A stretch of 38,995 bases of DNA from positions 1-38,995 of the forward strand of contig DAQX01000016.1 of NCBI GenBank assembly GCA_002503055.1, written 5' to 3'. The DNA is from Euryarchaeota archaeon UBA86. GTDB lineage: Archaea > Thermoplasmatota > Poseidoniia > Poseidoniales > Thalassarchaeaceae. Below are positions 15,549 to 24,016 of this stretch, one piece after another. The notes under the pieces are model-generated. The model saw nothing but the letters and a program-made list of their open reading frames with translations. It was not told the DNA's origin and made no database searches. The position numbers and the translations under genes are program-made. The stretch's first letter is position 1; every line of letters starts with the position of its first letter.

Positions 15549-16229
15549 TCACGCCCTCAACTCCATCAAACCGGTCATAGAAATAGAGTCGAGAGTCCAA
15601 GATGTTGGCTCGAGATACTCTCTTCCTATTAGCATGGAATGCCCTTCTTCTCTTTGCCTTTCTAAAAATGTGAACAAAGAATCACTGGAAGACCTGTGGG
15701 CCTCCATAGTGGGTAGAATCCTCGGGTCCTCTGATGGTTCCATCGTCTCCCCCAGTTCCTTCCTACGGCTCATCCAATCTAGGACTACCGACTCAGAGTA
15801 AGATACTCTATCTGATGAAGCGAGAGAGTTGGATAACTCTGACCACATACTGTAACTGAGGAATTCTGTAGCAGAGATTTCTCGATCGAGTTGCGGCTCG
15901 ACATAGAGGAATAATCTGGCCTCCCAGCAGCGCCATTCCACAAGAGTGCACCAATGGGCCAAATTCAAAGCCAACTCGCCAACGGAATCTTCATCCAAAT
16001 TCTGATTAGTCAGCGTTTCAGAATGATCAACCTCTTGATTTGCATCGAACCATTCGAGTATGTCGCCTTCCAAGTCTACATCGAAAGGTCGATGGAAGCG
16101 CGGGTCTGCTCGGGGACGGAGTTCCCTCAGTGATTGTGAGTCCATGCCAGCGAGCAAGTCCCCAAGTGGCATGGATTGGAGATTTCGAAAGGCCTCCCTG
16201 TCTACCAGTTGCAGGATTGCGTCGGGCAT
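15549..16229 (-). CDS. Hypothetical protein, soluble and acidic
   Basis: A 226-residue protein I do not recognise. It is predicted to be soluble and largely helical, rich in Leu, Ser and Glu, with several tryptophans in the middle (LAHWCTLVEWRCWEARL near 115-131). No nucleotide-binding, metal-binding or membrane motif is visible. The ATG at 16229 is preceded by AGGTGA at Shine-Dalgarno distance, which decides the start against a longer ORF reaching 16505. The gene ends 11 bp before nadM and the two are probably one transcript. It is divergent from the DRG-type GTPase. Confidence 0.6.
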   Translation of the reverse strand: MPDAILQLVDREAFRNLQSMPLGDLLAGMDSQSLRELRPRADPRFHRPFDVDLEGDILEWFDANQEVDHSETLTNQNLDEDSVGELALNLAHWCTLVEWRCWEARLFLYVEPQLDREISATEFLSYSMWSELSNSLASSDRVSYSESVVLDWMSRRKELGETMEPSEDPRILPTMEAHRSSSDSLFTFLERQREEGHSMLIGREYLEPTSWTLDSISMTGLMELRA

Positions 16230-16272
16230 AGGGTCACCTAATACTAACCAACGGGAGGTATGCAAAGAACCC

Positions 16273-16293
16273 TCGCTCGGCTTTACCGAGTGA
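16273..16293. promoter_or_regulatory. Inverted repeat in the divergent spacer before the DRG GTPase gene
   Basis: Arms TCGCTCGG and CCGAGTGA pair around the loop CTTTA with one G-T mismatch. The site lies between two divergent starts (16229 minus, 16362 plus) in a 132-bp spacer that holds nothing else recognisable. It could be an operator or a hairpin in a leader. Confidence 0.3.
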
Positions 16294-16361
16294 TGAGATG
16301 CCACCGGATTCAATAACCCGGGGCCGGGCGTCGGATTTGCTGGAGAGCAGGAGAGGGAGCC

Positions 16362-17477
16362 TTGGCCACTATCGAGGAACAAATCCAATCTCTCGAAGAC
16401 GAGATTAGCAAGACCAAGTACAACAAGGCAACACAAGGTCATGTTGGTAAGCTGAAGGCAAAGATAGCCGCCCTGAAGGCCAGAAAGGAAAAGGCGCAGG
16501 CTCATGCCAAGTCTAGTGGCGGTGGCCCGGGCTTCGAGGTCAAGAAATCTGGTGATGCATCGGTTGCTCTAGTCGGATTTCCAAGTGTTGGAAAGTCTAG
16601 TCTAATTTCCCAATTGACTGGAGCCGATTCAGAGGTCGGAGAGTTTGCGTTCACGACTTTGACCTGTATTCCCGGTCTAATGGAACATCGAGGTGCTAAG
16701 ATTCAGATTCTCGATTTGCCAGGACTAATTAAAGGCGCAGCCGATGGTAAAGGAAGAGGTAGGGAGATTCTGAATGTCATTCGTGGTTCGGACATGGTCC
16801 TGTATGTTGTCGATCCATTTCAGGAGTCGCACTTTGACATCTTAGACAGGGAGCTTTGGAAGTCGGGTATGAGGCTGAATCAACAGCCTCCTCAAGTGTT
16901 CATTACTCGTACGAGAAGAGGGGGAATTGTCGTACGTTCGACAGTCGAGCAAACCAATCTTACTGAGGAAGAAATACGAGGAATTGTACGCAGTTTCGGC
17001 ATCGTCTCTGCTACAGTGACTCTGCGCACTAATGTCACAGACGACCACATTGTAGACACGCTTGCTGGCAGTAGAGTCTACAGTCGCGCCGTAGTGGTGC
17101 TGAACAAGATTGATCTGGCCACTCCGAAGGATATCAAGAGAGCCAGGAGTATGCTTCCAGAGGAATGGCCAGTGCTCGAAGTTTCAGCTAAAACTGGCGA
17201 AGGAATTGGGGCGATGAAGGACTTTATCTTCGACCATCTAAACTTCATGTCAATTTACCTCAAGCCCCAGGGTCAGGAGGCAGATTTGGTCGAGCCTTTG
17301 ATTGTCAAAGATACCTCAACAGTCCGAGATGTCTGCGCTAAGTTGCATCGGGACTTTGTGCGCAAATTCCGCTATGCTAGAGTCAAGGGGCCTAGTGCTA
17401 AGTTCGATTGGCAGCGCGTAGGTCTAGATCATCTGTTGAAGGACGAAGATCTCCTCACTATCATCGTTCGGAAGTAA
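16362..17477 (+). CDS. DRG-type GTPase (Obg superfamily) with TGS domain
   Basis: A 371-residue translation-associated GTPase found in archaea and eukaryotes. The first 50 residues are a charged coiled coil. The G domain starts with the P loop GFPSVGKSS (72-80), followed by the switch region with a conserved threonine pair (FAFTTLTC), DLPGLIKGAADGKG (G3), NKID (G4) and a SAKTG-type G5 segment. The C-terminal ~75 residues form a TGS domain ending DLLTIIVRK. DRG proteins bind ribosomes or RNA; the exact role in archaea is not established. The start is TTG, preceded by the purine-rich GGAGAGCAGGAGAGGGAG. Confidence 0.9.
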   Translation: MATIEEQIQSLEDEISKTKYNKATQGHVGKLKAKIAALKARKEKAQAHAKSSGGGPGFEVKKSGDASVALVGFPSVGKSSLISQLTGADSEVGEFAFTTLTCIPGLMEHRGAKIQILDLPGLIKGAADGKGRGREILNVIRGSDMVLYVVDPFQESHFDILDRELWKSGMRLNQQPPQVFITRTRRGGIVVRSTVEQTNLTEEEIRGIVRSFGIVSATVTLRTNVTDDHIVDTLAGSRVYSRAVVVLNKIDLATPKDIKRARSMLPEEWPVLEVSAKTGEGIGAMKDFIFDHLNFMSIYLKPQGQEADLVEPLIVKDTSTVRDVCAKLHRDFVRKFRYARVKGPSAKFDWQRVGLDHLLKDEDLLTIIVRK

Positions 17478-17506
17478 TTTCACTTAGCGATGTATTCACG
17501 AATGAT

Positions 17507-18286
17507 ATGCCTACACGAAGCATGAGTCAGGCAACGGGGGATGTCCTGCCTCGCGCGGCCCTGAGAGGGCTGATAGAGCATATGACAAGGAGGTTCTTCC
17601 TGCTAGGTTTGGCCTTCCTAGTTGGATTTGTAGCCGGATATCCGGCTGCGGCAGAAATTATAGAGTGGTTAATCGGAAACGACGGTTACCTACCAGATGG
17701 AGTTGACATCATCATTCTACAGCCTATGGAGGCTGTACTACTGAGGCTGAGGATTGCAGCTAACATTGGCTTGGCTTGTGTAGTTCTATTGATATTGATG
17801 GATTTCGGTTGGAATGGCCGTAAGATTCTGTCTGAGGCATATAGGAGGAAGTTTGTTCCAACCGGTGGCGGAATTGGAGGGCTTCTGTTCGTATTGCTCG
17901 GGGTTGCTTTACTTGCTGCGGCAGGGGCTGCTTACTCAGATGGCATTCTAATCCCAATGTTGCTGGAATACCTATCCGAAGATGCTGCATCATCCGGATT
18001 GGAGTCTACTTGGCAGTTGAAATCTTGGATTGGTTTCATCATCGGCTTGTTCTTCGCCTCAGTAGTTGGGTTCCAAGTCCCACTAGCTGTTCTACTGATG
18101 CTTAGGTACGACTTGGTAGAGCGAAGCAGTATCACTGAGAATCGGGAGGTTTTGTGGTTTGTGGCGCTTGCATTTGGTGCCCTCCTCTCGCCCCCGGATC
18201 CGCTCTCACTCTTCCTAGTCGGAGGACCGGTTCTAGTTTTGCTAGAGGTAGCACTAGTAATTGACAGATTTTCTAATCCAGGCTGA
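17507..18286 (+). CDS. tatC: Sec-independent protein translocase TatC
   Basis: The multi-span core of the twin-arginine translocase, which exports folded proteins. The 259-residue protein has a cytoplasmic N-terminus with RAALRGLIEHMTRRFF, matching the conserved region before span 1, and about six hydrophobic segments (near 30-48, 75-100, 120-145, 175-200, 215-235 and 235-250). I chose the ATG at 17507; the longer ORF from 17408 overlaps the DRG GTPase gene, and ATG 17522 is an alternative. No TatA-like gene is in the window. The 3' end overlaps the convergent UMF1-like gene by 14 bp. Exported cofactor proteins such as Rieske proteins are common Tat substrates in general. Confidence 0.85.
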   Translation: MPTRSMSQATGDVLPRAALRGLIEHMTRRFFLLGLAFLVGFVAGYPAAAEIIEWLIGNDGYLPDGVDIIILQPMEAVLLRLRIAANIGLACVVLLILMDFGWNGRKILSEAYRRKFVPTGGGIGGLLFVLLGVALLAAAGAAYSDGILIPMLLEYLSEDAASSGLESTWQLKSWIGFIIGLFFASVVGFQVPLAVLLMLRYDLVERSSITENREVLWFVALAFGALLSPPDPLSLFLVGGPVLVLLEVALVIDRFSNPG

Positions 18287-20207
18287 TGCCTCGGTTCCTT
18301 GCATCCTCGGCTCTGGCAGCGGCTCTGCCGTCATCAACATCTACCATACGCATCATGTATGCGCCGATTAGAATCAGAAGAGAGATGCTGAAAACTCCGA
18401 CTCTGCTGTCAAACATAACAGTCAGAGTTGCATAAATTAGTGGGCCTATGAATGCGGCGACTTTTCCGAAGAACCCGAAGAACCCGAAGAATTCGGCACT
18501 TCTGGTCTCTGGTACCATCTGGCCGAACATACTTCTAGCGAGTCCCTGAGAGCCACCAAGCAGAGTTCCCATTCCACATCCTAGAATTAGGAATTGTAAC
18601 CCGACGGTTAGTCCCAGAGGCTCCCAGACGATATCTCTGACAGTTTTTGGAATTGAGTCGATAGGCCCGTCCCCTAGACTAGTAGGATGATCAACACCTA
18701 AAGAAACGGATGAGTCTAGTGGCCCTCCAGAAACACTCGCACTGAATCTTGATTCTTGCATTGAAGACAGGAATTCTTCGATTAGCGCCTGATTGGCCGC
18801 TTCTACCATGTAAGGGTTGTCAGCAGAGCTCCCCCATTTCCAATCATAGATGCCGCTACTATCTCCAATTTCAACGGGAAGAATACTAGAATAAGTATTC
18901 GCCCACTCTTGCTCATTAAACTCATTATCAGAAAAATCCGTCTTCTGAGCTATGCTAGAGTCGAAGTTGTAGTTCATGTAAGAGACATATCCGCCGGCGG
19001 TACTGAGTCTCTCTTGGAGCCATCTCTGAGATTGTTCCGATGGGCTACTCATGTAATCATTGGGATCAGTTCCTGCATCAATTTCTTCCTGATTTGTATA
19101 CCAATCTCCATCGATATCGTCGTCGTATGAATCAGCAATGCCATCGCCATCTGAGTCCCATTCAAAGAGGACATCATATTGGTCGTGAGAATCCAATGAT
19201 AGAGGGGCGAATGAGCAGGCGGCAAAGCAAAGAACCACCCATCCAACTAGAGAAGCGCTTAACGCCTTCTTTGTTCCCCAATTATTTGCCAATTTTGTGA
19301 ACCCTAGTGCACTTGGCCAAGCTACGAATTGAATTGCTAGAATGGTAATCATGAGTTCGGTAGTTGTCACACCTAGAACAGTCGAACCAAACACTCCTCC
19401 CAATGCAGTTACGGTGTTGATACCGTCGATGAAGAAGAAGTATGCCAGCATGTAAATGAATAGCGTTCGGAACTTGCTTACTTCCTTCAATGTTTGAACG
19501 ACTTGTCGATAAGCGGACCCTAGTGCGATAGTTTCCTCTTCTCCCTCCATAGGGGGCTCCGGCACATACTTGAAAGTAAGAAGTGCAAAACCATACCACC
19601 AAATTCCTGCTGATGCCAAACAGAGACGGATAACGAAGTCTCCGCCTATGCCCAATACCAGAATAAAATGTACCAGTAGTAGTATTCCTCCTCCGAGGTA
19701 ACCATACGCGAAGGCGCGGTTGGAGATATCATCCATCTCTTCATCTGTACCCATATGTGGTAATAGGGCATTGTAGAATACCCCTGCACCGTTCAAACCT
19801 ATATTTGCGAGAAGGAAGAAAACCATCATCCAAATCCACTCAGAACCACCATACAGGAAGTCAAATCCGATTAGGAAAGTTGAGCCTGCTCCAAGATAAG
19901 TAAGGTACTTCAACCAAGTCATTTTAATCGGCTTTTTGTCGGCCATTACTCCAAATGCTGGAGCCAGTATGGCAACCAAGAGAGTAGCAGCGGCTACAGC
20001 ATAGGCCCAAACGGCATCTCCAGTCATGTCGATATTGGCTATCGTAGTCGTAAGTCCATTCGCCTCAAGAAACAGATATGCATACCAAGCAGGAAGTATG
20101 GCTACTGTTGTACTCGTCTCAAATGCTGACTTTCCCCAATCATAGAATGCGTACCCTTTGACTGCCTGAGGGTCTGATGCGCGGTCCAATTCTACTGTCT
20201 CTGACAT
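18273..20207 (-). CDS. UMF1/Atg22-like MFS transporter with a large acidic loop insertion
   Basis: A 644-residue membrane protein. The N-terminus GYAFYDWGKSAFETSTTV is typical of the UMF1 family, related to yeast vacuolar effluxer Atg22, with about twelve spans expected. Between spans near residue 335 and 530 lies an insertion of about 195 residues, absent from ordinary UMF1 proteins. It starts with aspartate-rich repeats (DSDGDGIAD, DDIDGD, GTDPND at 350-383) like calcium-binding thrombospondin type-3 repeats. The remaining spans follow from about 533. The loop probably faces outward. I chose the ATG at 20207 because the longer ORF to 20321 overlaps the divergent gene. The substrate is unknown. 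The C-terminus RNRGISLD is cytoplasmic. Confidence 0.75.
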   Translation of the reverse strand: MSETVELDRASDPQAVKGYAFYDWGKSAFETSTTVAILPAWYAYLFLEANGLTTTIANIDMTGDAVWAYAVAAATLLVAILAPAFGVMADKKPIKMTWLKYLTYLGAGSTFLIGFDFLYGGSEWIWMMVFFLLANIGLNGAGVFYNALLPHMGTDEEMDDISNRAFAYGYLGGGILLLVHFILVLGIGGDFVIRLCLASAGIWWYGFALLTFKYVPEPPMEGEEETIALGSAYRQVVQTLKEVSKFRTLFIYMLAYFFFIDGINTVTALGGVFGSTVLGVTTTELMITILAIQFVAWPSALGFTKLANNWGTKKALSASLVGWVVLCFAACSFAPLSLDSHDQYDVLFEWDSDGDGIADSYDDDIDGDWYTNQEEIDAGTDPNDYMSSPSEQSQRWLQERLSTAGGYVSYMNYNFDSSIAQKTDFSDNEFNEQEWANTYSSILPVEIGDSSGIYDWKWGSSADNPYMVEAANQALIEEFLSSMQESRFSASVSGGPLDSSVSLGVDHPTSLGDGPIDSIPKTVRDIVWEPLGLTVGLQFLILGCGMGTLLGGSQGLARSMFGQMVPETRSAEFFGFFGFFGKVAAFIGPLIYATLTVMFDSRVGVFSISLLILIGAYMMRMVDVDDGRAAARAEDARNRGISLD

Positions 20208-20264
20208 GGTTATACCTACGGCGCGGTGAGAGAACAAGGGTTTGAGCATTGGGGCTGCTACTAA

Positions 20265-21428
20265 TTGTCCCGTCCGTGCATTATTGGACCTGATTCTTCT
20301 CGTGGTGCTATGGGATGGCAACAGCCACCTGAGAATTCACTCGCTGCTCTCGTTCACGGAATGCAAGTTTCCGACGGAGTTGAATTGGATCTCAGACTAT
20401 CTGCAGATGGAGAATTAGTGGCATATCATGATACCAAAACGGCAGATGGTAGGTTTCCCGAATGTGAGGACTCTTCATCAATGCCTAGCCATGTATGCAC
20501 CTTCGATGAGATGCTTGCCGAACCAGGCTTTACCAAACCTTGGCTAGAAGACAGTAGATTCGCATGCATAGAACTCAAGATTCCCCATCCCAGTAGTGGT
20601 AAGACTGGGTGGTTGATGTCAGGAGAGGCTAGAACAGAACACATGCGCAAGATGATTGAACTGGTTGACGAATCCCTAGAGCCTATGGGCATTGGTGAAT
20701 CAAGTACCGTAGTCTATTCGTTTGAGCCAAGATTGTTGAAGGCGGCCGAAAGGGCCGGTAGTAAGTTGCGTTTCGCGAGGCTGGTTCCGTATCTCAGGCC
20801 TTGGGGTAGTAGTTTTGTCAAGCGAGTTTTTGCTACACCCTACTTCATCGCCCTTTCTCTTCCCAGACTGATGCGATTGCAGAGAAACATAGGTGCTCCA
20901 ATGCTACCAGCCGCATTACACTATCTCGACGGTACAAAGCGCCACCTGACTATAGGAACAACAGTCGGATTGCATGGAAGACAATTGACGAATTTGACTC
21001 GAAAAAGGAAAGGATTCCCAGTATTCGTCTGGCCTGCAAAACTCCGTGTGGAACGCGCCCTGATGGATGCGGGATTAACTGCAATCTCGGATGAGTTATC
21101 TCCTGAAGTAACCACATTGCCTACAGGTGAGGCGAGGTGGCTTAGGCCTGCTACTCAGCCATTGAATTTGGAGCAGCAGAACAAGCTGGATTCTGCTGCG
21201 GCTGAACATCACGCATCAATAATCTCAGAGTTGCAGCGAGAAGTTACTCCTTGGTCAGAGATGTCAGATTATGACAAGAGGAGTTTTCTAGATTACTGGC
21301 GGAAAAAGTGGCTCTGGGAGAGAGATATCGAAACTCTGATGTCTGATTCATCCGGTTCGAGTATGCCATGGGAAGTATCCAGAATCATCGGACACAGAGG
21401 TTCTGGTCGTACCTATGGAACGGGCTGA
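20265..21428 (+). CDS. Glycerophosphodiester phosphodiesterase-like protein with displaced catalytic motif
   Basis: A 387-residue protein with a GDPD-like TIM barrel in its first ~290 residues: PPENSLAAL, then DGVELDLRLSADGELVAYHD with Glu40, Asp42 and His55, the usual metal and catalytic residues. The normal first motif, HRG before PEN, is missing; the N-terminus reads IIGPDSSRGAMG instead. The last 14 residues of the protein are IIGHRGSGRTYGTG, a near-perfect GDPD first-strand motif, preceded by ~90 residues of charged helical sequence. It may be a truncated tandem GDPD, a circular permutation, or an inactive family member. It begins with TTG directly after an in-frame stop codon, so no longer N-terminus is possible. 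Expected substrates are glycerophosphodiesters. Confidence 0.7.
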   Translation: MSRPCIIGPDSSRGAMGWQQPPENSLAALVHGMQVSDGVELDLRLSADGELVAYHDTKTADGRFPECEDSSSMPSHVCTFDEMLAEPGFTKPWLEDSRFACIELKIPHPSSGKTGWLMSGEARTEHMRKMIELVDESLEPMGIGESSTVVYSFEPRLLKAAERAGSKLRFARLVPYLRPWGSSFVKRVFATPYFIALSLPRLMRLQRNIGAPMLPAALHYLDGTKRHLTIGTTVGLHGRQLTNLTRKRKGFPVFVWPAKLRVERALMDAGLTAISDELSPEVTTLPTGEARWLRPATQPLNLEQQNKLDSAAAEHHASIISELQREVTPWSEMSDYDKRSFLDYWRKKWLWERDIETLMSDSSGSSMPWEVSRIIGHRGSGRTYGTG

Positions 21429-22598
21429 CTACTCTAGGCGCTGGTGAGGCTGTTCCCTAGGAATGTATTTTGGCCTGTATATTGGAGTTCCTCTGCCATC
21501 TCTGGCGCTTCTCTCATCAAGAATCTGAGCGCAGATTCCAGCTACTCGGGCCCAACCAAAGAAAGTAGTGTAGTAATCCGGTTTACGGAATCCAACCGAG
21601 TGCAACAAACTACCACTGGCTAGATCGACATTTGGGTATGGATTACTGATCTTCGGAATCTCCTTGAGTATAGGAGGGACGACTTCTCTCAAAGCCGTCA
21701 CAGTCTTGTAGTTCTCATCCTCAGGGCAAATCTCTGATCCGAGTTCAATCAACAAACTTGCCCTAGGGTCTTCGGCCCTAAGTACTCCGTGTCCAAATCC
21801 ATAGATTGGCCTCCTAGCGGCCAATTCAGAACGAACGAATTCCTCAATATCTTCTGGATTGGATGTTCCGATGCGCTGGACGAACTCCAAGCATGCTTGG
21901 TTAGCCCTGCCGTGCAAGGGCCCCGACAATGCGTTCATCGCACTTGCAATTGATGCATATACAGAGGCGCGACCGGATGCAACCGCTTTGCCTGAGAATG
22001 TCGACAGGTTGCCGCCGCCATGATCCATGTGTAGAATGAAGAAGAATCTCAGTACACGTTCCATCCTCTCTGCTTCTGCGCCCTCAATGCCTAGCATGTG
22101 TACAAAGTTCTCCACCAGGCCCAACTCGGGCTTGCGTGGCCTGAGTTCCTCTGGTTTGCCGCCTCTCAGGAGGAATAGCCTAGCCATCAACTCAGGCATA
22201 CGGGCAATGAGATTCATCGAGTCCGACCTAGCATCCCCGGATGAATCAGCAGCCCCGAGAGCCATTATGCCGATAGCCAACCAGTCCATTGGGTGGCCAC
22301 TGCCAGGAGTTAGAGATTCGAGTACCCTGAGTGCACCAGTGGGCATCTCTTCTGCGCGGTGGGCTAGTTCGGCCCGGAATGCCGCTGACTCTTCTTCTGT
22401 CGGCAACCTCTTGTTCATCAGGAGATAGATTACATCCTCTTCTTCCAGGTTGGCCAAGTCTCCTACTGGATAACCGACATAGTGCACTCCTTCGATTGGG
22501 TCGACGAAGGAGGTCCGACAAGTCCCCACAGGTATCCCACGAAGACCGGTATCCAGATGTCCCTCAGATATAGTGAATAGTGCGTCATCGTCACCCAT
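21429..22598 (-). CDS. gltA: Citrate synthase
   Basis: Condenses oxaloacetate and acetyl-CoA in the citric acid cycle. The 389-residue protein has the family segments HMDHGGGN (190-197), GPLHGRAN (226-233) with catalytic His229, GFGHGVLRAEDPRA with His270, and NVDLASGSLL with catalytic Asp325. The usual GPLHGGAN has Arg instead of Gly, and DHE is DHG, so it departs slightly from the norm but keeps the catalytic His-His-Asp set. I chose the ATG at 22598; the ORF extends to 22805 but that would include the divergent promoter region with a dyad. ATG 22613 is an alternative. Its stop codon abuts the stop of the GDPD-like gene. Confidence 0.9.
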   Translation of the reverse strand: MGDDDALFTISEGHLDTGLRGIPVGTCRTSFVDPIEGVHYVGYPVGDLANLEEEDVIYLLMNKRLPTEEESAAFRAELAHRAEEMPTGALRVLESLTPGSGHPMDWLAIGIMALGAADSSGDARSDSMNLIARMPELMARLFLLRGGKPEELRPRKPELGLVENFVHMLGIEGAEAERMERVLRFFFILHMDHGGGNLSTFSGKAVASGRASVYASIASAMNALSGPLHGRANQACLEFVQRIGTSNPEDIEEFVRSELAARRPIYGFGHGVLRAEDPRASLLIELGSEICPEDENYKTVTALREVVPPILKEIPKISNPYPNVDLASGSLLHSVGFRKPDYYTTFFGWARVAGICAQILDERSARDGRGTPIYRPKYIPREQPHQRLE

Positions 22599-22622
22599 GT
22601 TATCGCCTAGCATTAGACCTAG

Positions 22623-22643
22623 AGAGTTGTCAATGATAACTCT
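22623..22643. promoter_or_regulatory. 21-bp near-perfect dyad upstream of citrate synthase
   Basis: AGAGTTGTCA and TGATAACTCT form an inverted repeat around a central A, with a single G-T mismatch. It sits 25-45 bp upstream of the citrate synthase start, where a repressor would overlap the core promoter. It is also 77 bp from the divergent membrane protein start. Candidate transcription-factor operator; the factor is unknown. Confidence 0.45.
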
Positions 22644-22719
22644 TCGGACAGTAGATTCATGATTTCCGGACTGGTTATCTGGGATTGTTTGTGGAAAATT
22701 GAGCGTAATTACTCCCGGA

Positions 22720-23376
22720 ATGGTGAAAACAGGTGTGTTTTCTGCAGTACTCGTGACCGATTGGCGAGATAGGTTAGACGAGTTGGACTCGGAGCACCGC
22801 CACATGCTAGAGGGCGGCAGTCTAAGCCAATTGTTTCTGCGCTACCCACTCTATGCCTCGCACCCTGTGTTCATCGGCTCATTCTACGGATTTCTGGTCG
22901 GCCTGACTCTATTGCTACCATACGCATATTTTGGTAATGTAGACGACATTTCGATGACAGATTCACTCAGAGACTGGGGATTTCAGACGCTTATGCTAAT
23001 CACATTATGCTCCTTCTTAGGCGGATCATCGTCAATTATAGCATCGGTATCGAAGCGTCCACCAATCCGACTGGAGAATCGCAGAAGATTCCTATTCCCT
23101 TTCCCTTTCATTGGACTGGCGATTATCTCGGTCTCGATGATGAATGAGATTCCAGATTATGCCATGTTTGCGGGTTGGGTATGCTTTGTTCTGCCTGGTC
23201 CACTGTACATACACCTCTCATATGCACCAAGATGGAGGATTATCGATAGATTAGATCGTGGACTGCAGCCTTTCGAGGGAATGGTCAGAACAATTGACAG
23301 CTCCGACTCTGAAGAAGTAATTGTTACGGAAGATGATGAGTTGGAAGAAGTAGTAGACGAGAGCCAGTCAGACTGA
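22720..23376 (+). CDS. Membrane protein of unknown function with acidic C-terminal tail
   Basis: A 218-residue protein with about four hydrophobic segments (near residues 45-65, 83-103, 120-137 and 142-162). The cytoplasmic N-terminus is ~40 residues long, and the ~35-residue tail is very rich in Asp, Glu and Ser. I recognise no family. The ATG at 22720 was preferred to the TTG at 22699; a GGAAAATTG patch about 25 bp before it may serve as TATA box. It is divergent from citrate synthase, and its 3' end overlaps the convergent thioesterase gene by 9 bp. Confidence 0.6.
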   Translation: MVKTGVFSAVLVTDWRDRLDELDSEHRHMLEGGSLSQLFLRYPLYASHPVFIGSFYGFLVGLTLLLPYAYFGNVDDISMTDSLRDWGFQTLMLITLCSFLGGSSSIIASVSKRPPIRLENRRRFLFPFPFIGLAIISVSMMNEIPDYAMFAGWVCFVLPGPLYIHLSYAPRWRIIDRLDRGLQPFEGMVRTIDSSDSEEVIVTEDDELEEVVDESQSD

Positions 23377-23799
23377 TGCTTCAATTTCGTAGATTTTCTG
23401 TCTGAGAGAATCGGGCATCGCTGTGCTCTTACCGGCTCCGTAGTCGAATACTACTCCAGAAACAGTTCCAGTAGCAACTAATTCTCCGCCCTTAGCCTCA
23501 CTGGTAATTTTGTAGCCCATATCAAAGGATGAATTCCCAATACGAGTAACTGTAGTGTGTACGGTAACGGTATCGGGGAAACTCACAGGAGAGAGGTAGT
23601 CGGCCTTGAGGCCGGCAAGAATCGGCCCTATTCCTTCTGATTTATGCAATTCATCAAATCCACTGGCGATGAAGTATTGCATTCGAGCAGTTTCCATCCA
23701 AGTAAGGAACCTAGTATGATTTACATGATTCAAAGCGTCTAAATCGCCCCATTGGACTGGAATTTCGCATTTGATTGGCCAGCACCCTAGGTCAGACAT
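23368..23799 (-). CDS. Hotdog-fold acyl-CoA thioesterase (4HBT family)
   Basis: A 143-residue single hotdog domain. QWGDLDALNHVNHTRFLTWME at residues 16-36 matches the 4-hydroxybenzoyl-CoA thioesterase signature, with Asp19 as the likely catalytic residue. The family hydrolyses acyl-CoA thioesters; the acyl group cannot be deduced. The start overlaps the stop of the upstream 71-residue membrane protein by 8 bp, so the two are co-translated. It overlaps the convergent membrane protein gene by 9 bp at the other end. Confidence 0.85.
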   Translation of the reverse strand: MSDLGCWPIKCEIPVQWGDLDALNHVNHTRFLTWMETARMQYFIASGFDELHKSEGIGPILAGLKADYLSPVSFPDTVTVHTTVTRIGNSSFDMGYKITSEAKGGELVATGTVSGVVFDYGAGKSTAMPDSLRQKIYEIEASV

Positions 23800-24007
23800 C
23801 TCCCGGCCCCCCGGGGATGTCCTTTGCCACCAGCCAATATAGAATCAAACCTGTTACTACTGCCATTACTCCTTTCCATGCACCGAGTTCGTCTGCAGGC
23901 GGCAATAGGTCGGCCTCCTGAGCCCAAGACAGGACTGCGAACATAATCCCAAAGGCCGATGCCAGTAGCCAGAATACCAATAATTTCTCACGTCTCTCTT
24001 GTTGCAT
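23792..24007 (-). CDS. Small two-span membrane protein, 71 residues
   Basis: A charged N-terminus (MQQERREK) is followed by a hydrophobic segment at 9-29, a short loop with acidic residues, and a second span at about 44-62, then a Gly-Pro-rich tail. No homology is recognised. It sits between Kbl (9 bp gap) and the thioesterase (8 bp overlap) on the same strand, and a GAGGAA Shine-Dalgarno-like sequence precedes the ATG. Its position in a tight operon argues that it is a real gene. Confidence 0.6.
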   Translation of the reverse strand: MQQERREKLLVFWLLASAFGIMFAVLSWAQEADLLPPADELGAWKGVMAVVTGLILYWLVAKDIPGGPGDV

Positions 24008-24016
24008 TTCAATTCC

